In this document: positions 16,866 to 26,063 of the stretch, piece by piece
Layout: each line of letters begins with the position of its first letter
Position numbering within the stretch: position 1 is the stretch's first letter
NCBI GenBank assembly: GCA_029262065.1
Contig: JAJDAC010000005.1
Span: 62,001 to 126,000, forward strand
Length of the DNA stretch: 64,000 bases
Direction of reading: 5' to 3'
From: Candidatus Krumholzibacteriota bacterium
GTDB lineage: Bacteria; Krumholzibacteriota; Krumholzibacteriia; JAJRXK01
Notes under the pieces: generated by a model
The model's input: only the letters and a program-made list of their open reading frames with translations
Told to the model about the DNA's origin: nothing
Databases searched by the model: none
Program-made: the position numbers and the translations under genes

Positions 16866-19331
16866 ATGAATCGCACGCCCGAAGACCCCACCCGCAAGGA
16901 TCCACACCTGGATCCAACCGTCGCGTCGGATCCGACTCCCAGCCCGACCCCCGCCCCGGTCTCGATCGGCAACTACACCATCCTGGGCAAGCTGGGCCAA
17001 GGCGGCATGGGCGTCGTCTACGAAGCCGAACAACGGACTCCCAAACGTAAAGTCGCTCTCAAAGTCGTGCGCGGCGGTCACTTCGTCGACGAGATGTCGG
17101 TTCGCATGTTCCAACGTGAAGCCGAAACCCTGGGGCGACTGAAGCACCCGGGCATCGCCGCGATCTACGAGTCAGGCCGTACCGACGAAGGCCAACACTT
17201 CTTTGCCATGGAGTTGGTGCGCGGTCAGACCCTCGATGCCCACCTCGCCAATCAGAAGCCCTCGGTAACGGCGCGTCTGGCCCTGTTCCGCAAGATCTGC
17301 GAAGCGGTGAACTACGCGCACCAGCGCGGCGTGATCCACCGCGACCTCAAGCCATCGAACATCCTGGTCGCCGAGAACGGCGAACCGAAGATCCTCGACT
17401 TCGGCCTGGCCCGCATCACCGATCCCGACGCCGCGGCCGTGAGCATGATGAGCGAGGTGGGGGCCATCAAGGGCACGCTTCGTTACATGAGCCCCGAACA
17501 GGCGCGCGGCAATCCCGACGAGATCGACCTTCGTACCGACGTCTACTCGCTCGGTGTAATTCTCTACAACACCTTGTCCGGCGCTCTTCCGTACGACACG
17601 GGCTCTGGTTCTCTTACCGAAGCCGTGCGGGCTATCGAAGAATCGTCACCGGTTCCGCACCCGCTGATCAACGGCGAGCTGGAGACCATCGCAAATCGGG
17701 CCCTGGAAAAAGACCCCGATCGCCGCTACCAATCGGCGGCCGAGCTGTCGAACGACATCCAGCGGCACCTGACCAACCAGCCGATTCTGGCGCGCCCACC
17801 CAGCGCGATCTACCAACTCAGAAAACTCGTCGCCCGCAACAAGCTTCCATTCTCGTTCGCTTCCGTGCTTGGTTTGCTGCTCATTGGCTTCGGCATCTGG
17901 ATGAGCGTGTTGTTCACGCGCGCCGAAATTGCGCGGCAGGAATCCGAAGCCGTCACCGACTTCCTCTCCAACATGCTGGGTGCGGTCAATCCCGAAGATC
18001 GAGGGCGCGACGTTACCGTCCAGGAAATGATCGATGAAGGGGCCCAGACGATCGACGGCGAGTTCACCGAGCAACCGCTGGTCAAGGCGCGCCTCATGCA
18101 GACCATGGCCTATGTCTACTGGAGAATCGGCCGCTACGACGCGGGGTTGCCGTTGGCCGAGGTTGCCCTGTCTCTTCAGGAAGAATCTCTTGGCCCCGAC
18201 CATGTCACGGTCGCCAAGACACTCAACACGCTGGGGACTCTTCTCCAAAGCAAGGGAGAGTTCGCGGAGTCACGCGAAGCCTTTGAGCGTTCGATGTCCA
18301 TATTCGAAGATCAACTCGGACCCGACGACGTCGAGATTTCGAAGGTGCTGGCTCACCTGGGCCAGGTCATGGCCAGCCAGGGCGAACGGGCACAGGCCCA
18401 AGAACTCCAGGAGCGCGCATTGGCCATTCGTGAGCGGGCTCTTGGACCCGATGATCCGATGGTCGGGCTGGCCCTGGGTGACCTGGGCAACCTGCATTGG
18501 GAAGCTGGCGAGTACGAAACCGGCAAAGCCCTGCACGAACGCGCGCTGGCCATCGACGAAGAGGCCTACGGTCCGGATCACGTGCGCGTGGCCACCACGC
18601 TGAACAACCTGGGGCTGTTGCTGGCCAGAACCGGAGAGGGCGAGCAGGCGCGTGCCCATTACGAACGCTCCGTCGCCATCCGCGAGAAGGAACTGGGCCC
18701 TGACCATCCCCTGGTGGCTTCGACTCTGGGCAACCTGGCCAACCTCTTGCAGCAAAACAAAGACTACGACGCCGCCCTCCCGGTGTACGAACGAACGATC
18801 GCAATCCAGGAAAAGACCCTTGGCCCCAATCATCCGCAGTTGGCCAACAGCCTGAACGGTCTGGGAATCGTCATGAAAGCGGCGGGCAACTACGCCGAGT
18901 CGTTCCAGACCTACCAGCGTGCATTCAACATTCTCGAAACGGCGCTAGGCCCCGAGCACGCGAATCTGGGCGCGGTGCTCGACAACATGGCGGTCGTCAA
19001 ACGACTGGACGGCGACCCGGCCCAGGCGCGCGTGCTGCACGAGCGCGGTCTCGCCATCCGCGAGAAGGCGCTTGGCCCCGATCATCCCGACCTGGCTCCA
19101 AGTCTGTACAACCTGGGCGAGTTGCTTGCATCCGAAGCCGACTACCAAGGCGCTCGACTGCTATTCGAACGTGCACTTGCCATCGACGAGGCCAAGCTGG
19201 GTCCCGACCACTCGTACGTGGCCGATGATTGCGCCGCACTGGCGGACGTCCTGCGCAACCTGGGCCAGACGGCCAAGGCCGACGAAATGGACAAACGCGC
19301 CCAGTCCATTCGCGAGAAGAACAAGAGCTAG
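16866..19331 (+). CDS. Ser/Thr protein kinase with TM segment and kinesin-light-chain-type TPR array
   Basis: 821 residues from ATG 16866 (an in-frame start ten codons earlier is possible). A Pro-rich leader precedes the kinase ([42 protein letters not shown]), so catalysis looks intact. One membrane span (FASVLGLLLIGFGIWMSVLF) follows near residue 345. The C-terminal half is nine consecutive 42-residue TPR units, each starting with LGPDHP or a variant and ending ERALAIREK-like, the TPR_12/kinesin-light-chain pattern. This subtype differs from the TolB-type kinases elsewhere in the window and also from the divergent TPRs of the kinase at 2499. It heads a same-strand run with three lipoproteins. 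The decayed kinase at 53.6 kb belongs to the same subtype. Confidence 0.92.
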   Translation: MNRTPEDPTRKDPHLDPTVASDPTPSPTPAPVSIGNYTILGKLGQGGMGVVYEAEQRTPKRKVALKVVRGGHFVDEMSVRMFQREAETLGRLKHPGIAAIYESGRTDEGQHFFAMELVRGQTLDAHLANQKPSVTARLALFRKICEAVNYAHQRGVIHRDLKPSNILVAENGEPKILDFGLARITDPDAAAVSMMSEVGAIKGTLRYMSPEQARGNPDEIDLRTDVYSLGVILYNTLSGALPYDTGSGSLTEAVRAIEESSPVPHPLINGELETIANRALEKDPDRRYQSAAELSNDIQRHLTNQPILARPPSAIYQLRKLVARNKLPFSFASVLGLLLIGFGIWMSVLFTRAEIARQESEAVTDFLSNMLGAVNPEDRGRDVTVQEMIDEGAQTIDGEFTEQPLVKARLMQTMAYVYWRIGRYDAGLPLAEVALSLQEESLGPDHVTVAKTLNTLGTLLQSKGEFAESREAFERSMSIFEDQLGPDDVEISKVLAHLGQVMASQGERAQAQELQERALAIRERALGPDDPMVGLALGDLGNLHWEAGEYETGKALHERALAIDEEAYGPDHVRVATTLNNLGLLLARTGEGEQARAHYERSVAIREKELGPDHPLVASTLGNLANLLQQNKDYDAALPVYERTIAIQEKTLGPNHPQLANSLNGLGIVMKAAGNYAESFQTYQRAFNILETALGPEHANLGAVLDNMAVVKRLDGDPAQARVLHERGLAIREKALGPDHPDLAPSLYNLGELLASEADYQGARLLFERALAIDEAKLGPDHSYVADDCAALADVLRNLGQTAKADEMDKRAQSIREKNKS
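18189..19322 (+). repeat. Nine tandem 126-bp repeats encoding 42-residue TPRs
   Basis: Nine units of exactly 126 bp run without interruption to nine bases before the stop. Each encodes a 42-residue unit beginning with [LY]GP[DNE][HD]. The fixed length and repeated codons point to growth of the array by unequal recombination. Confidence 0.85.
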
Positions 19332-19422
19332 CTGTTCGCTCACCGCCGTGTGCTTGCTCGGGAGAACGCAGGGCGCCGACAAACAAGACTGGTTACACAC
19401 CCAATCCGCCGGGGAGGGCCTC

Positions 19423-22400
19423 ATGTCGCGTCGAATTCCATGGTTCTTGCTGTCCCTCGCCCTCATCGCATGCGAGAGCTCCGTGGCGCCGGACCCGACC
19501 GACCGCCCATCCCAGACGCAGATTGGCGTAGACGGTGGCACGTTGGAGGCGGCTACCGAAGATGGCGCCCAGCTCCGCATCGAGTTTCCCGCCGGCGCGG
19601 TGGTCGAGCCCACTGACTTCAGCCTGAAAGCAACCACCCCCAACTCCGGCGATCTAGCCCGTTTCACGATCCACCCCGCGGGCTTGTTACGGGTACCGGT
19701 TACCATCGAACTGGAGATGCCCGCGGACTGGAGCCTGGGGGCGCGACCCGGTTTCCATTTCGGCTCCGCCGCCTCGCCCACCTACGTGCTGGCAACCTTC
19801 GACTCCGGCGCACGCACGCTCAGCTTTCAAACCCAGTACCTCGGCTATCCCGCGCTTCCGGCCGTGGCCGCCCGTAAAGATATCGACGGTGTTGGCGACG
19901 GGGACGAACCCGAACCCACCGAAGACGAGCTGACCGACGCCCTGAACGTCGGCGACATCGAATGCTCGGTGCTTCTGAACAACATGGCCGGCCAGATCCA
20001 GCAGGCTCAGCTCTACCAGTTCTCGATTCAACCCGTGGACCAGTTGATCAAGGAGTTCAAGCTACTGCAGGCCGAGTGCGAGAACGAACTCGGGGCGGAT
20101 TTCCAGGACCAGGTTGCCTTCCTGGAAACCGTGGCCTGTGCTGGCTACGCCGAAGCCATCATCAACGCGGAATCGGTACTGCCCGCTACGACGGCCGCGG
20201 AACTCTCCGACCGCGTCTGTAGCATCATGAGCACCCAGGCGATCAAGAACGTGGTCGTCGCCGAGTGCGGTGACGACTTCGAGGACGCGGTAGCCGAACA
20301 GTTTGCGGGCTACATCCAGAACATCGAGGCTGAGGTCACCGCGCCCGGTTACATCTCGGGGGTTGGACCCTGGGATACCCTGTGGGGGCAGCTTCACGAT
20401 GTCCTGAAAGTCCTGGCGGCTGCCCATACCCTCGACGTCGTGGAAGCGCAGCAACTGATCGAAAACGACCTCCTGCCGCTCATGCTCACAGTCTTCCGCG
20501 AAGCCGCCTACGCTCCATGTCTGGGCGAGTTCCACACGCAACAGTACCTGGCCGATCTACGCATCGCGGGCGTGCTGATGAATCACCCCATCGGCTCGGG
20601 CACCGCGTTGCCCGACTGGGCGCCCTTCACACAGGAAGAACTCGAGGAAGACCTGCAGTGGTGCGGGTCGGAACTCGACATCGCGATCTTTGAAGCCGTC
20701 GAGAACCAGCCCATTGAGACGGTTCAGCTGATCGGAGGAACGGCGCCGGGTGAGTCCGAGCACGAAGTCTCCATCGACGTGCCAGCCGACGGATTCATCG
20801 AACTCTCCGGCCCCATCCGAGCCTTGTTCTGCATCGATCCCCTTGGCGGCAACACTTCGTTCTCGCAGGACACCCTCGTCATCCAGGCCGACGGCGAGAC
20901 GCTTGGTACACTCAACGCCACGGCCGGAGTGTTTCTGACCTCACCGTTCGATATTTCCGTGGAGCAGACCCTGGAGTTGCTGGGTTTGCCCGCCGATGGT
21001 TCCGAGGGATTCACACTCCGAATCGTGAGACAGGGCGATGTGTGCCAGGGCCTGTACGGATCACCCACGTTCGAACTCTTTCGCGTCGACGTGAACTCCG
21101 AGGGTTGCCCCGTAGGCAAGGCCGGCTGCCAGGCCGGTTTCGTCATTGCCACCAGCCAGGCCGAGATCAACGCACTCGCGGGAATCACGCACATGGAACG
21201 CCTGAGGGTCGGTAGCTACGAAGGTCCCACGGACATCGTGGACCTATCGCCGCTGGCCAGCCTGCAGGTCGTGGAACAATCGGTGGAGGTGGATAACAAC
21301 CCATCGCTGGCGAGCTTGTCCGGTCTGGACGCACTGCGCGAGGTTCCGAACCTGGTCGTGCAAACCAACGAGTCGCTGACCAATCTGGTCGGGCTGGGCG
21401 GATTGGAGGTCGTGGCATCGGTATCGATCAGCAACAATGCGAACCTCGTCAGTCTGAACGGTCTGGTCTTGCCCCCGAATTCGCCCGAACTCCGTCTTTC
21501 CATCTTTCAGCCGGCGCTGACCGATCTCGCGGCATTGAGCGGGCTGACGTCCATACAGAGCGCGAACCTCAGCGTGGGATCGACGGATTTCACCGCGTTG
21601 TCTTCGCTCGCGTCGGTTGACGGTTCCATTTCCATTACTCGGTGCCCCAATCTGACCAGCCTCGATGGGCTCCAGGGCCTGGCCTTGAACGGAGTGACCA
21701 TTCAGGACAATCCCTCTCTGACCACGATTGCCGCGCTATCGTCGGTTGTGTGGCCGAACGACCCGCAGGGTCAACATGTGCGGGTGCAGGAGAATCCCGT
21801 GCTTACCAGTCTGCAAGGACTCGAGAGCCTCACCACGATGTGGGACGTCTTCATTCAAGACAACTCTGCGCTGACAAACCTGCAGGGACTGGACAACCTG
21901 GAGAGCGTGACCCACATATTCTTGATCCAGGAGAACGAGAATCTCGCGAGCCTCGCGGGGTTGGAATCTCTCGTCGATGGGAGCCTACGTCTGAGCATCA
22001 CCAACAATCCCAACCTGACCAGCGTGGGAGTGCTGTCGGGTTTACAGAACTCCGACCTTTCGCTTGAGCTGATCGGCCTGCCCGCGCTTTCCAATCTCAG
22101 CGGCATCCAGAACCTCACCATGGAAAGTTTCCAGGTTTCCGATTGTGACCAGATGACGAACCTTGGCCTTTCGAACTGCGTCGTCACCCAGGGAATTCAG
22201 ATTTCCGGCAACGAGTTGCTTCAATCGGTGGACGGGCTTACCAATACCACGTCTCTGGATGTACTCCAGATCCTCGACAATCCTTCGTTCGTAAGCCTCG
22301 CCGGCTTGGCCAGCCTGCAGACCGTCACGGGTAACGTGGAGATCAGCAACAACGTGTCGTTGGACAATTGTGCGGCCGAGGCGTTCGCGGCAGCGATCAA

Positions 22401-22449
22401 CGTTGGCGGGACGACCACCGTAGGTTCCAACGGACCCTGTGAAGAGTAG
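19423..22449 (+). CDS. Large lipoprotein with ZU5-like N-terminal part and leucine-rich repeat C-terminus
   Basis: 1008 residues from ATG 19423, preceded by GGGGAGGG and opening with a lipoprotein signal (FLLSLALIAC, Cys17). The frame is open further upstream inside the kinase gene, but that part is antisense-like filler. Residues 30-130 (GGTLEAATEDGAQLRIEFPA, LARFTIHPAGLL) resemble ZU5-like domains of bacterial surface proteins. A Cys-containing helical region follows. From about residue 590 to the end there are many irregular leucine-rich repeats of 20-25 residues with the pattern L-x-x-[LVI]-x-[GSN]-[LN] (NNPSLASLSGLDAL, NNANLVSLNGL), similar to the receptor-L-like LRRs of other bacterial surface lipoproteins. 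Probably anchored at the outer membrane. Partner unknown. Confidence 0.85.
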   Translation: MSRRIPWFLLSLALIACESSVAPDPTDRPSQTQIGVDGGTLEAATEDGAQLRIEFPAGAVVEPTDFSLKATTPNSGDLARFTIHPAGLLRVPVTIELEMPADWSLGARPGFHFGSAASPTYVLATFDSGARTLSFQTQYLGYPALPAVAARKDIDGVGDGDEPEPTEDELTDALNVGDIECSVLLNNMAGQIQQAQLYQFSIQPVDQLIKEFKLLQAECENELGADFQDQVAFLETVACAGYAEAIINAESVLPATTAAELSDRVCSIMSTQAIKNVVVAECGDDFEDAVAEQFAGYIQNIEAEVTAPGYISGVGPWDTLWGQLHDVLKVLAAAHTLDVVEAQQLIENDLLPLMLTVFREAAYAPCLGEFHTQQYLADLRIAGVLMNHPIGSGTALPDWAPFTQEELEEDLQWCGSELDIAIFEAVENQPIETVQLIGGTAPGESEHEVSIDVPADGFIELSGPIRALFCIDPLGGNTSFSQDTLVIQADGETLGTLNATAGVFLTSPFDISVEQTLELLGLPADGSEGFTLRIVRQGDVCQGLYGSPTFELFRVDVNSEGCPVGKAGCQAGFVIATSQAEINALAGITHMERLRVGSYEGPTDIVDLSPLASLQVVEQSVEVDNNPSLASLSGLDALREVPNLVVQTNESLTNLVGLGGLEVVASVSISNNANLVSLNGLVLPPNSPELRLSIFQPALTDLAALSGLTSIQSANLSVGSTDFTALSSLASVDGSISITRCPNLTSLDGLQGLALNGVTIQDNPSLTTIAALSSVVWPNDPQGQHVRVQENPVLTSLQGLESLTTMWDVFIQDNSALTNLQGLDNLESVTHIFLIQENENLASLAGLESLVDGSLRLSITNNPNLTSVGVLSGLQNSDLSLELIGLPALSNLSGIQNLTMESFQVSDCDQMTNLGLSNCVVTQGIQISGNELLQSVDGLTNTTSLDVLQILDNPSFVSLAGLASLQTVTGNVEISNNVSLDNCAAEAFAAAINVGGTTTVGSNGPCEE

Positions 22450-22579
22450 GTTCCCAAGCTCATCACAGAACCACATCGCCAACGGGGTTTCCCTTCTGGG
22501 GGAAGCGCTTAGGTTGTGAGCCGTAAGTCTCGACAGCGTTGCCATACAGCAATCCAGTTGTCGGAAGGACAACCCCAAA

Positions 22580-23254
22580 ATGTCTATCTCCAAGATGGCT
22601 CTATGGCCGGTCTTGGCGGCATGTATCTCATTCATGCTGATCGGCTGTAGTGAAGATCTCGTTGCCCCGCGCGGCCCCTCCGAGACCATGAAGGCAAACG
22701 GGACTCTGAATATCGTTTTCAACACATTCGGACCCGATGCCGACTACAACGGTGTCGTGTTCGAAATCAAATCCTACCCCAGTGGCTCGGTAACCGCGCA
22801 TCGCGTGCACGAACCGGGCCTCTACGCGTTCGCCCTCAACGCTGGTCGTTACGAAGTAACCATCAAGGACGTCATGTGGAATGGCGACCTGCAGACGGCC
22901 GCAGTTCAGCGCGTGCATGTGTTATCTGGTCAGCCGGCCGAGACCCGTTTCGAGCTGAACTGGATTCCCATTTTCACGCAGTTCGACGCGTATGCGGTCG
23001 AACTGGTCGACCAGGGTCTCATTCAACCCTACCTGTGCAGCGAGCTGCACGGGATGTGCATCACCGGTCAGCAATCGCGGGACCGAAACCTGGATTGGGT
23101 CGCGGCGGCACTACTCACCCAGCAGATTCAGCACGTTGCCAACCTGTCCAGAACCGAACTCTCGGTGCCGGTCGCAATCGATTTGGTGACTCGGATGGCC
23201 ATCGTCAGGAATCACTACCTGCAACTCGAGCCGCCGGATATCCACATGCCCTGA
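22580..23254 (+). CDS. Small lipoprotein of unknown function
   Basis: 224 residues; ATG at 22580, with GGAAGG upstream. The signal ends in a lipobox (ISFMLIGC, Cys23). The body starts with a beta-rich region (GTLNIVFNTFGPDADYNGVVF, PGLYAFALNAGRYEVTIKDV) reminiscent of small Ig-like or PEGA-like folds. It ends with a helical stretch containing CSELHGMC, a possible disulfide. I recognise no family. It lies 130 bp after the LRR lipoprotein and is followed by a good terminator. Confidence 0.75.
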   Translation: MSISKMALWPVLAACISFMLIGCSEDLVAPRGPSETMKANGTLNIVFNTFGPDADYNGVVFEIKSYPSGSVTAHRVHEPGLYAFALNAGRYEVTIKDVMWNGDLQTAAVQRVHVLSGQPAETRFELNWIPIFTQFDAYAVELVDQGLIQPYLCSELHGMCITGQQSRDRNLDWVAAALLTQQIQHVANLSRTELSVPVAIDLVTRMAIVRNHYLQLEPPDIHMP

Positions 23255-23301
23255 ACCGTGGTGCGCGGGCGATCACTGATGGTCGCCCACTTGCACTACG
23301 C

Positions 23302-23333
23302 GCGTCGCCTGGTGGTAGCTGGGCGACGCTTTT
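23302..23333 (+). terminator. Rho-independent terminator after small lipoprotein
   Basis: GCGTCGCC (23302-23309) pairs with GGCGACGC (23322-23329) and is followed directly by TTTT. It lies about 50 nt after the stop at 23254. Confidence 0.75.
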
Positions 23334-23410
23334 CGTTCACCCTGCCCACCGCATGGCGGGTTTCAGCCCACCATGACGCGTATCTGGGTAACTCAACCCA
23401 GGAGCAGGCA

Positions 23411-25987
23411 ATGGCGAAGTTCCCAATGCGCCGATTCAAGGCGATTCTCATACTCGGTGCCATGACGGCCCTCGTCGCATGCGGTGGGAGCGACCCCAGT
23501 GGGCCAACTCCCTCTGGCCCCAACACTTTCACCCTTCCTTCCGGGCAGACCCCCGTGGCCGGTGGCCCGCTCCTGCTCCCCGCCATGGACCTGGGCGGCG
23601 CGAACCCATCTCGACTGACCGCAACCGTCGGCGGCGAACCGGCCAGCCTGATCGTGTCGGCGAACGGCGAGCTGCGCATTCTTCTGCCCCTGTATCTCGA
23701 CCCCGTGGAGCTCTGGTTCGCCGTACCCGCCGCACCCCAGGACATAGAGCTGATGCTCGACGGTGACCTGCTGGCGAAGTCGGAGCAAGGCGTGCGGGTC
23801 GTCACTCCGCCCGACGCGCCTGACGCCACCGTGGAAGCGCTGTCCGATCTCTCACGACGGTTCGGCGCATTTGCTAGCTGGCGCGAGAGTTTTGTTTCAC
23901 CGCCGAACCCGCAAGACCAACACATGTACGCGGTGATCGAGGGGCTACGCGCGTTCGTTGCCTCCGAAGAAGAGGGGTCGTTCCGAGACCTGGTGGCGAA
24001 CTACTCCGCCAAGGAGTTGCGTCTCAGCGACGCACTCATCGCAGTCAGCGGCACGCGCGGCGCGTTCTCGGAGATTGCGGATCTGGCCGAAGACCTACCC
24101 CTCGAAGACAAGGCGCTACAACAGGCCGGAGGCGGTGGTCTGTGTGGGATCCCCTTCCCCGACACTGAACTCGCGGCAATGATGCAGTTTTCCGCGATGG
24201 CCAAGCTCTTCGCGTCGAACTACCTGTCGGGGATCGCGGCCTCGGCGTCCGGCTGGGAGTCCTCCCTTGGAGCCCTGGCCACCATCACCTATCTGGATCG
24301 CACTCCGCTCTTCGACGGACTCGGAAAACTTCTGGCCATCGGCAACGCCTACTTCGCGCTGCTGGATCTCATCGCCAATAAGTATGTCACGGCCATGATG
24401 CCCACGGTCATCGAGTCGATCACCGTAACCGTCGACGACCCGAGCATGACCGCGGGCGAGACGACGGAATCCCTGAAAGTCATCTGTGTTCGTAACGATC
24501 CTCCCCCTTTCACCCTCACCGATGTCATCGGACAGCTCCTGAACGTCGTGGGTCTGATCGCGAACCCGCCCGCCGACGTGATCGAACGACTGGAGAACCT
24601 GGGAATCATCATGCTGGATCGCGTGAATGGGTTCATCGGCAGCTACGCCGCCGATCACCCCGGCATCTCGCTCGACGTCGAACTCTCTTCGATGCCCGAG
24701 ATTTCCTGGACGGCCGATATTGAAGACCCCGACCTTCTCGAGTTGATGTCGGCCGATACCGCAGTCGCGATGCCGTTGACCGATGAACTCGAATGGGAAG
24801 CTCCCCTGGGGGCGTCGGGCGCCACCAACGTATCGTGCCGCCCAGCATCAAATCCAGATGCCGTGTTCGTGGAAGACTTTCTGGGTATTTCCTACGGTGG
24901 TGCCGCCTTCGGCTTCGACGTGGTCGCCTCGAATTCGGTCACGCTCACCATCGACGACCTGCCGTCGATGGCCCTGTCGTTCGACGAAGGCAGCGGCGAT
25001 TTCTACATAGACCGTCCCACTCCCGTGAGATTCCGCGCCGGCTACAACGAAGAAACCGGAGTGAACTGGACATCGGGAATCCAGATACAGATCGTAAACG
25101 CCGAAGGCTGCACCTTCACTCCGTTCTCGGGAACCACCGACGCCAACGGCTACTTCGACGCGGAGGTGACACCGTTCGAGTCAGAGTTCTGGTTCGAAAC
25201 CCTCGTCACCGGCGCCGACGGACAGGATCACGATGACAGTTTCGGTGAATACAACGCCGAACCCGTAGCCTTCGATTTCATCGGCGGCAGCGCCAGCTCG
25301 ACAATCACCATCGACTCCAAGGTGTGCAGTCCAACCTGCGGACAGTCCATGTATTTCTACCACGAGTACACGCACGACTCCCAGTACGGACCCACCATGG
25401 CGGGAGCCGCGTCGTCCGGTTCAGAATCGGATTCAGGGACCTTCAACAGCGCTATTCTCGAGGGACCAATGATGAGCATGGCCTCGGGTTCCGGCAGTGG
25501 GTCGACGGCTGTAATCGAAGGCGACGACCAGGTTACGTTGTCGATGATGGTCTCGGCCGATGCCACGGCCGACTTTCAAGACGGCAACCCGGACGAAGAA
25601 TCCGATTACTGGCGATGGCACGCACGGGGCGAAGGATCAGCCGGCGCCAGTCGCAGCCTCGTTGTACGCGGGTGGGATTCTGAAGTGAACGTGTCTTTTA
25701 CGCCGCCCTCGTCCGGGACTGCGACCCTGGGTCCCTTTGGAACCTGGACCAACGCCGGGGGGTTCCTTGGCCCAGGCGAGTGGACCGAGACCGAAGATGG
25801 CTTCGGACTGACATCGACGTTTTCGGGCACCAAGGGATTCAATTTCGGTATCTCCTGCAAGGTGATCGCGGAAGCCTGGAAGGGCACCGATGACCCGCCC
25901 GGTGGGCGGTCGGACTCCAAGAGTGCGACGGGGTCGCTGGTCGTTACCATCAAGCTGGTTCGGCCCGAGAAAGTTGCGCAGCGATGA
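23411..25987 (+). CDS. Large lipoprotein, paralogue of the protein at 44355
   Basis: 858 residues from ATG 23411 (AGGAG 6 nt upstream). Lipoprotein signal RRFKAILILGAMTALVAC. The first 520 residues share the order and many segments of the protein at 44355: an opening beta module (GELRILLPLYLD here, GEVHIMPPLNVD there), a helical region with LAAMMQFSAMAKLFASNYL (there LALLMQFSVYSKRYAEWYL), a DLIANKYVTAMMPTVIESI stretch, RNDPP, and VVASNSVTLTI. The C-terminal 330 residues have Ig-like and Gly/Ser-rich segments (SGSGSGSTAVIEGDD). No enzyme motif is visible. The pair defines an unnamed lipoprotein family in this genome, likely on the cell surface. Confidence 0.82.
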   Translation: MAKFPMRRFKAILILGAMTALVACGGSDPSGPTPSGPNTFTLPSGQTPVAGGPLLLPAMDLGGANPSRLTATVGGEPASLIVSANGELRILLPLYLDPVELWFAVPAAPQDIELMLDGDLLAKSEQGVRVVTPPDAPDATVEALSDLSRRFGAFASWRESFVSPPNPQDQHMYAVIEGLRAFVASEEEGSFRDLVANYSAKELRLSDALIAVSGTRGAFSEIADLAEDLPLEDKALQQAGGGGLCGIPFPDTELAAMMQFSAMAKLFASNYLSGIAASASGWESSLGALATITYLDRTPLFDGLGKLLAIGNAYFALLDLIANKYVTAMMPTVIESITVTVDDPSMTAGETTESLKVICVRNDPPPFTLTDVIGQLLNVVGLIANPPADVIERLENLGIIMLDRVNGFIGSYAADHPGISLDVELSSMPEISWTADIEDPDLLELMSADTAVAMPLTDELEWEAPLGASGATNVSCRPASNPDAVFVEDFLGISYGGAAFGFDVVASNSVTLTIDDLPSMALSFDEGSGDFYIDRPTPVRFRAGYNEETGVNWTSGIQIQIVNAEGCTFTPFSGTTDANGYFDAEVTPFESEFWFETLVTGADGQDHDDSFGEYNAEPVAFDFIGGSASSTITIDSKVCSPTCGQSMYFYHEYTHDSQYGPTMAGAASSGSESDSGTFNSAILEGPMMSMASGSGSGSTAVIEGDDQVTLSMMVSADATADFQDGNPDEESDYWRWHARGEGSAGASRSLVVRGWDSEVNVSFTPPSSGTATLGPFGTWTNAGGFLGPGEWTETEDGFGLTSTFSGTKGFNFGISCKVIAEAWKGTDDPPGGRSDSKSATGSLVVTIKLVRPEKVAQR

Positions 25988-26032
25988 GTAGCGCAGCGAT
26001 GAGCGGGGGGTGACGCGGTGACCAGGTTCGGC

Positions 26033-26058
26033 GACCGTATATCTTCCGGTCATTTCTT
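26033..26058 (+). terminator. Terminator between convergent genes
   Basis: GACCG (26033-26037) pairs with CGGTC (26047-26051) and is followed by ATTTCTT. An outer 8-bp inverted repeat (TGACCAGG ... CCTGGTCA) encloses it. Short stem, so moderate support. Confidence 0.45.
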
Positions 26059-26063
26059 CCTGG

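Noticed and set aside
19072-19422. N-terminal extension of the LRR lipoprotein into the kinase gene
   Set aside because: It overlaps the TPR repeats in another frame and would bury the lipoprotein signal that starts at 19423.
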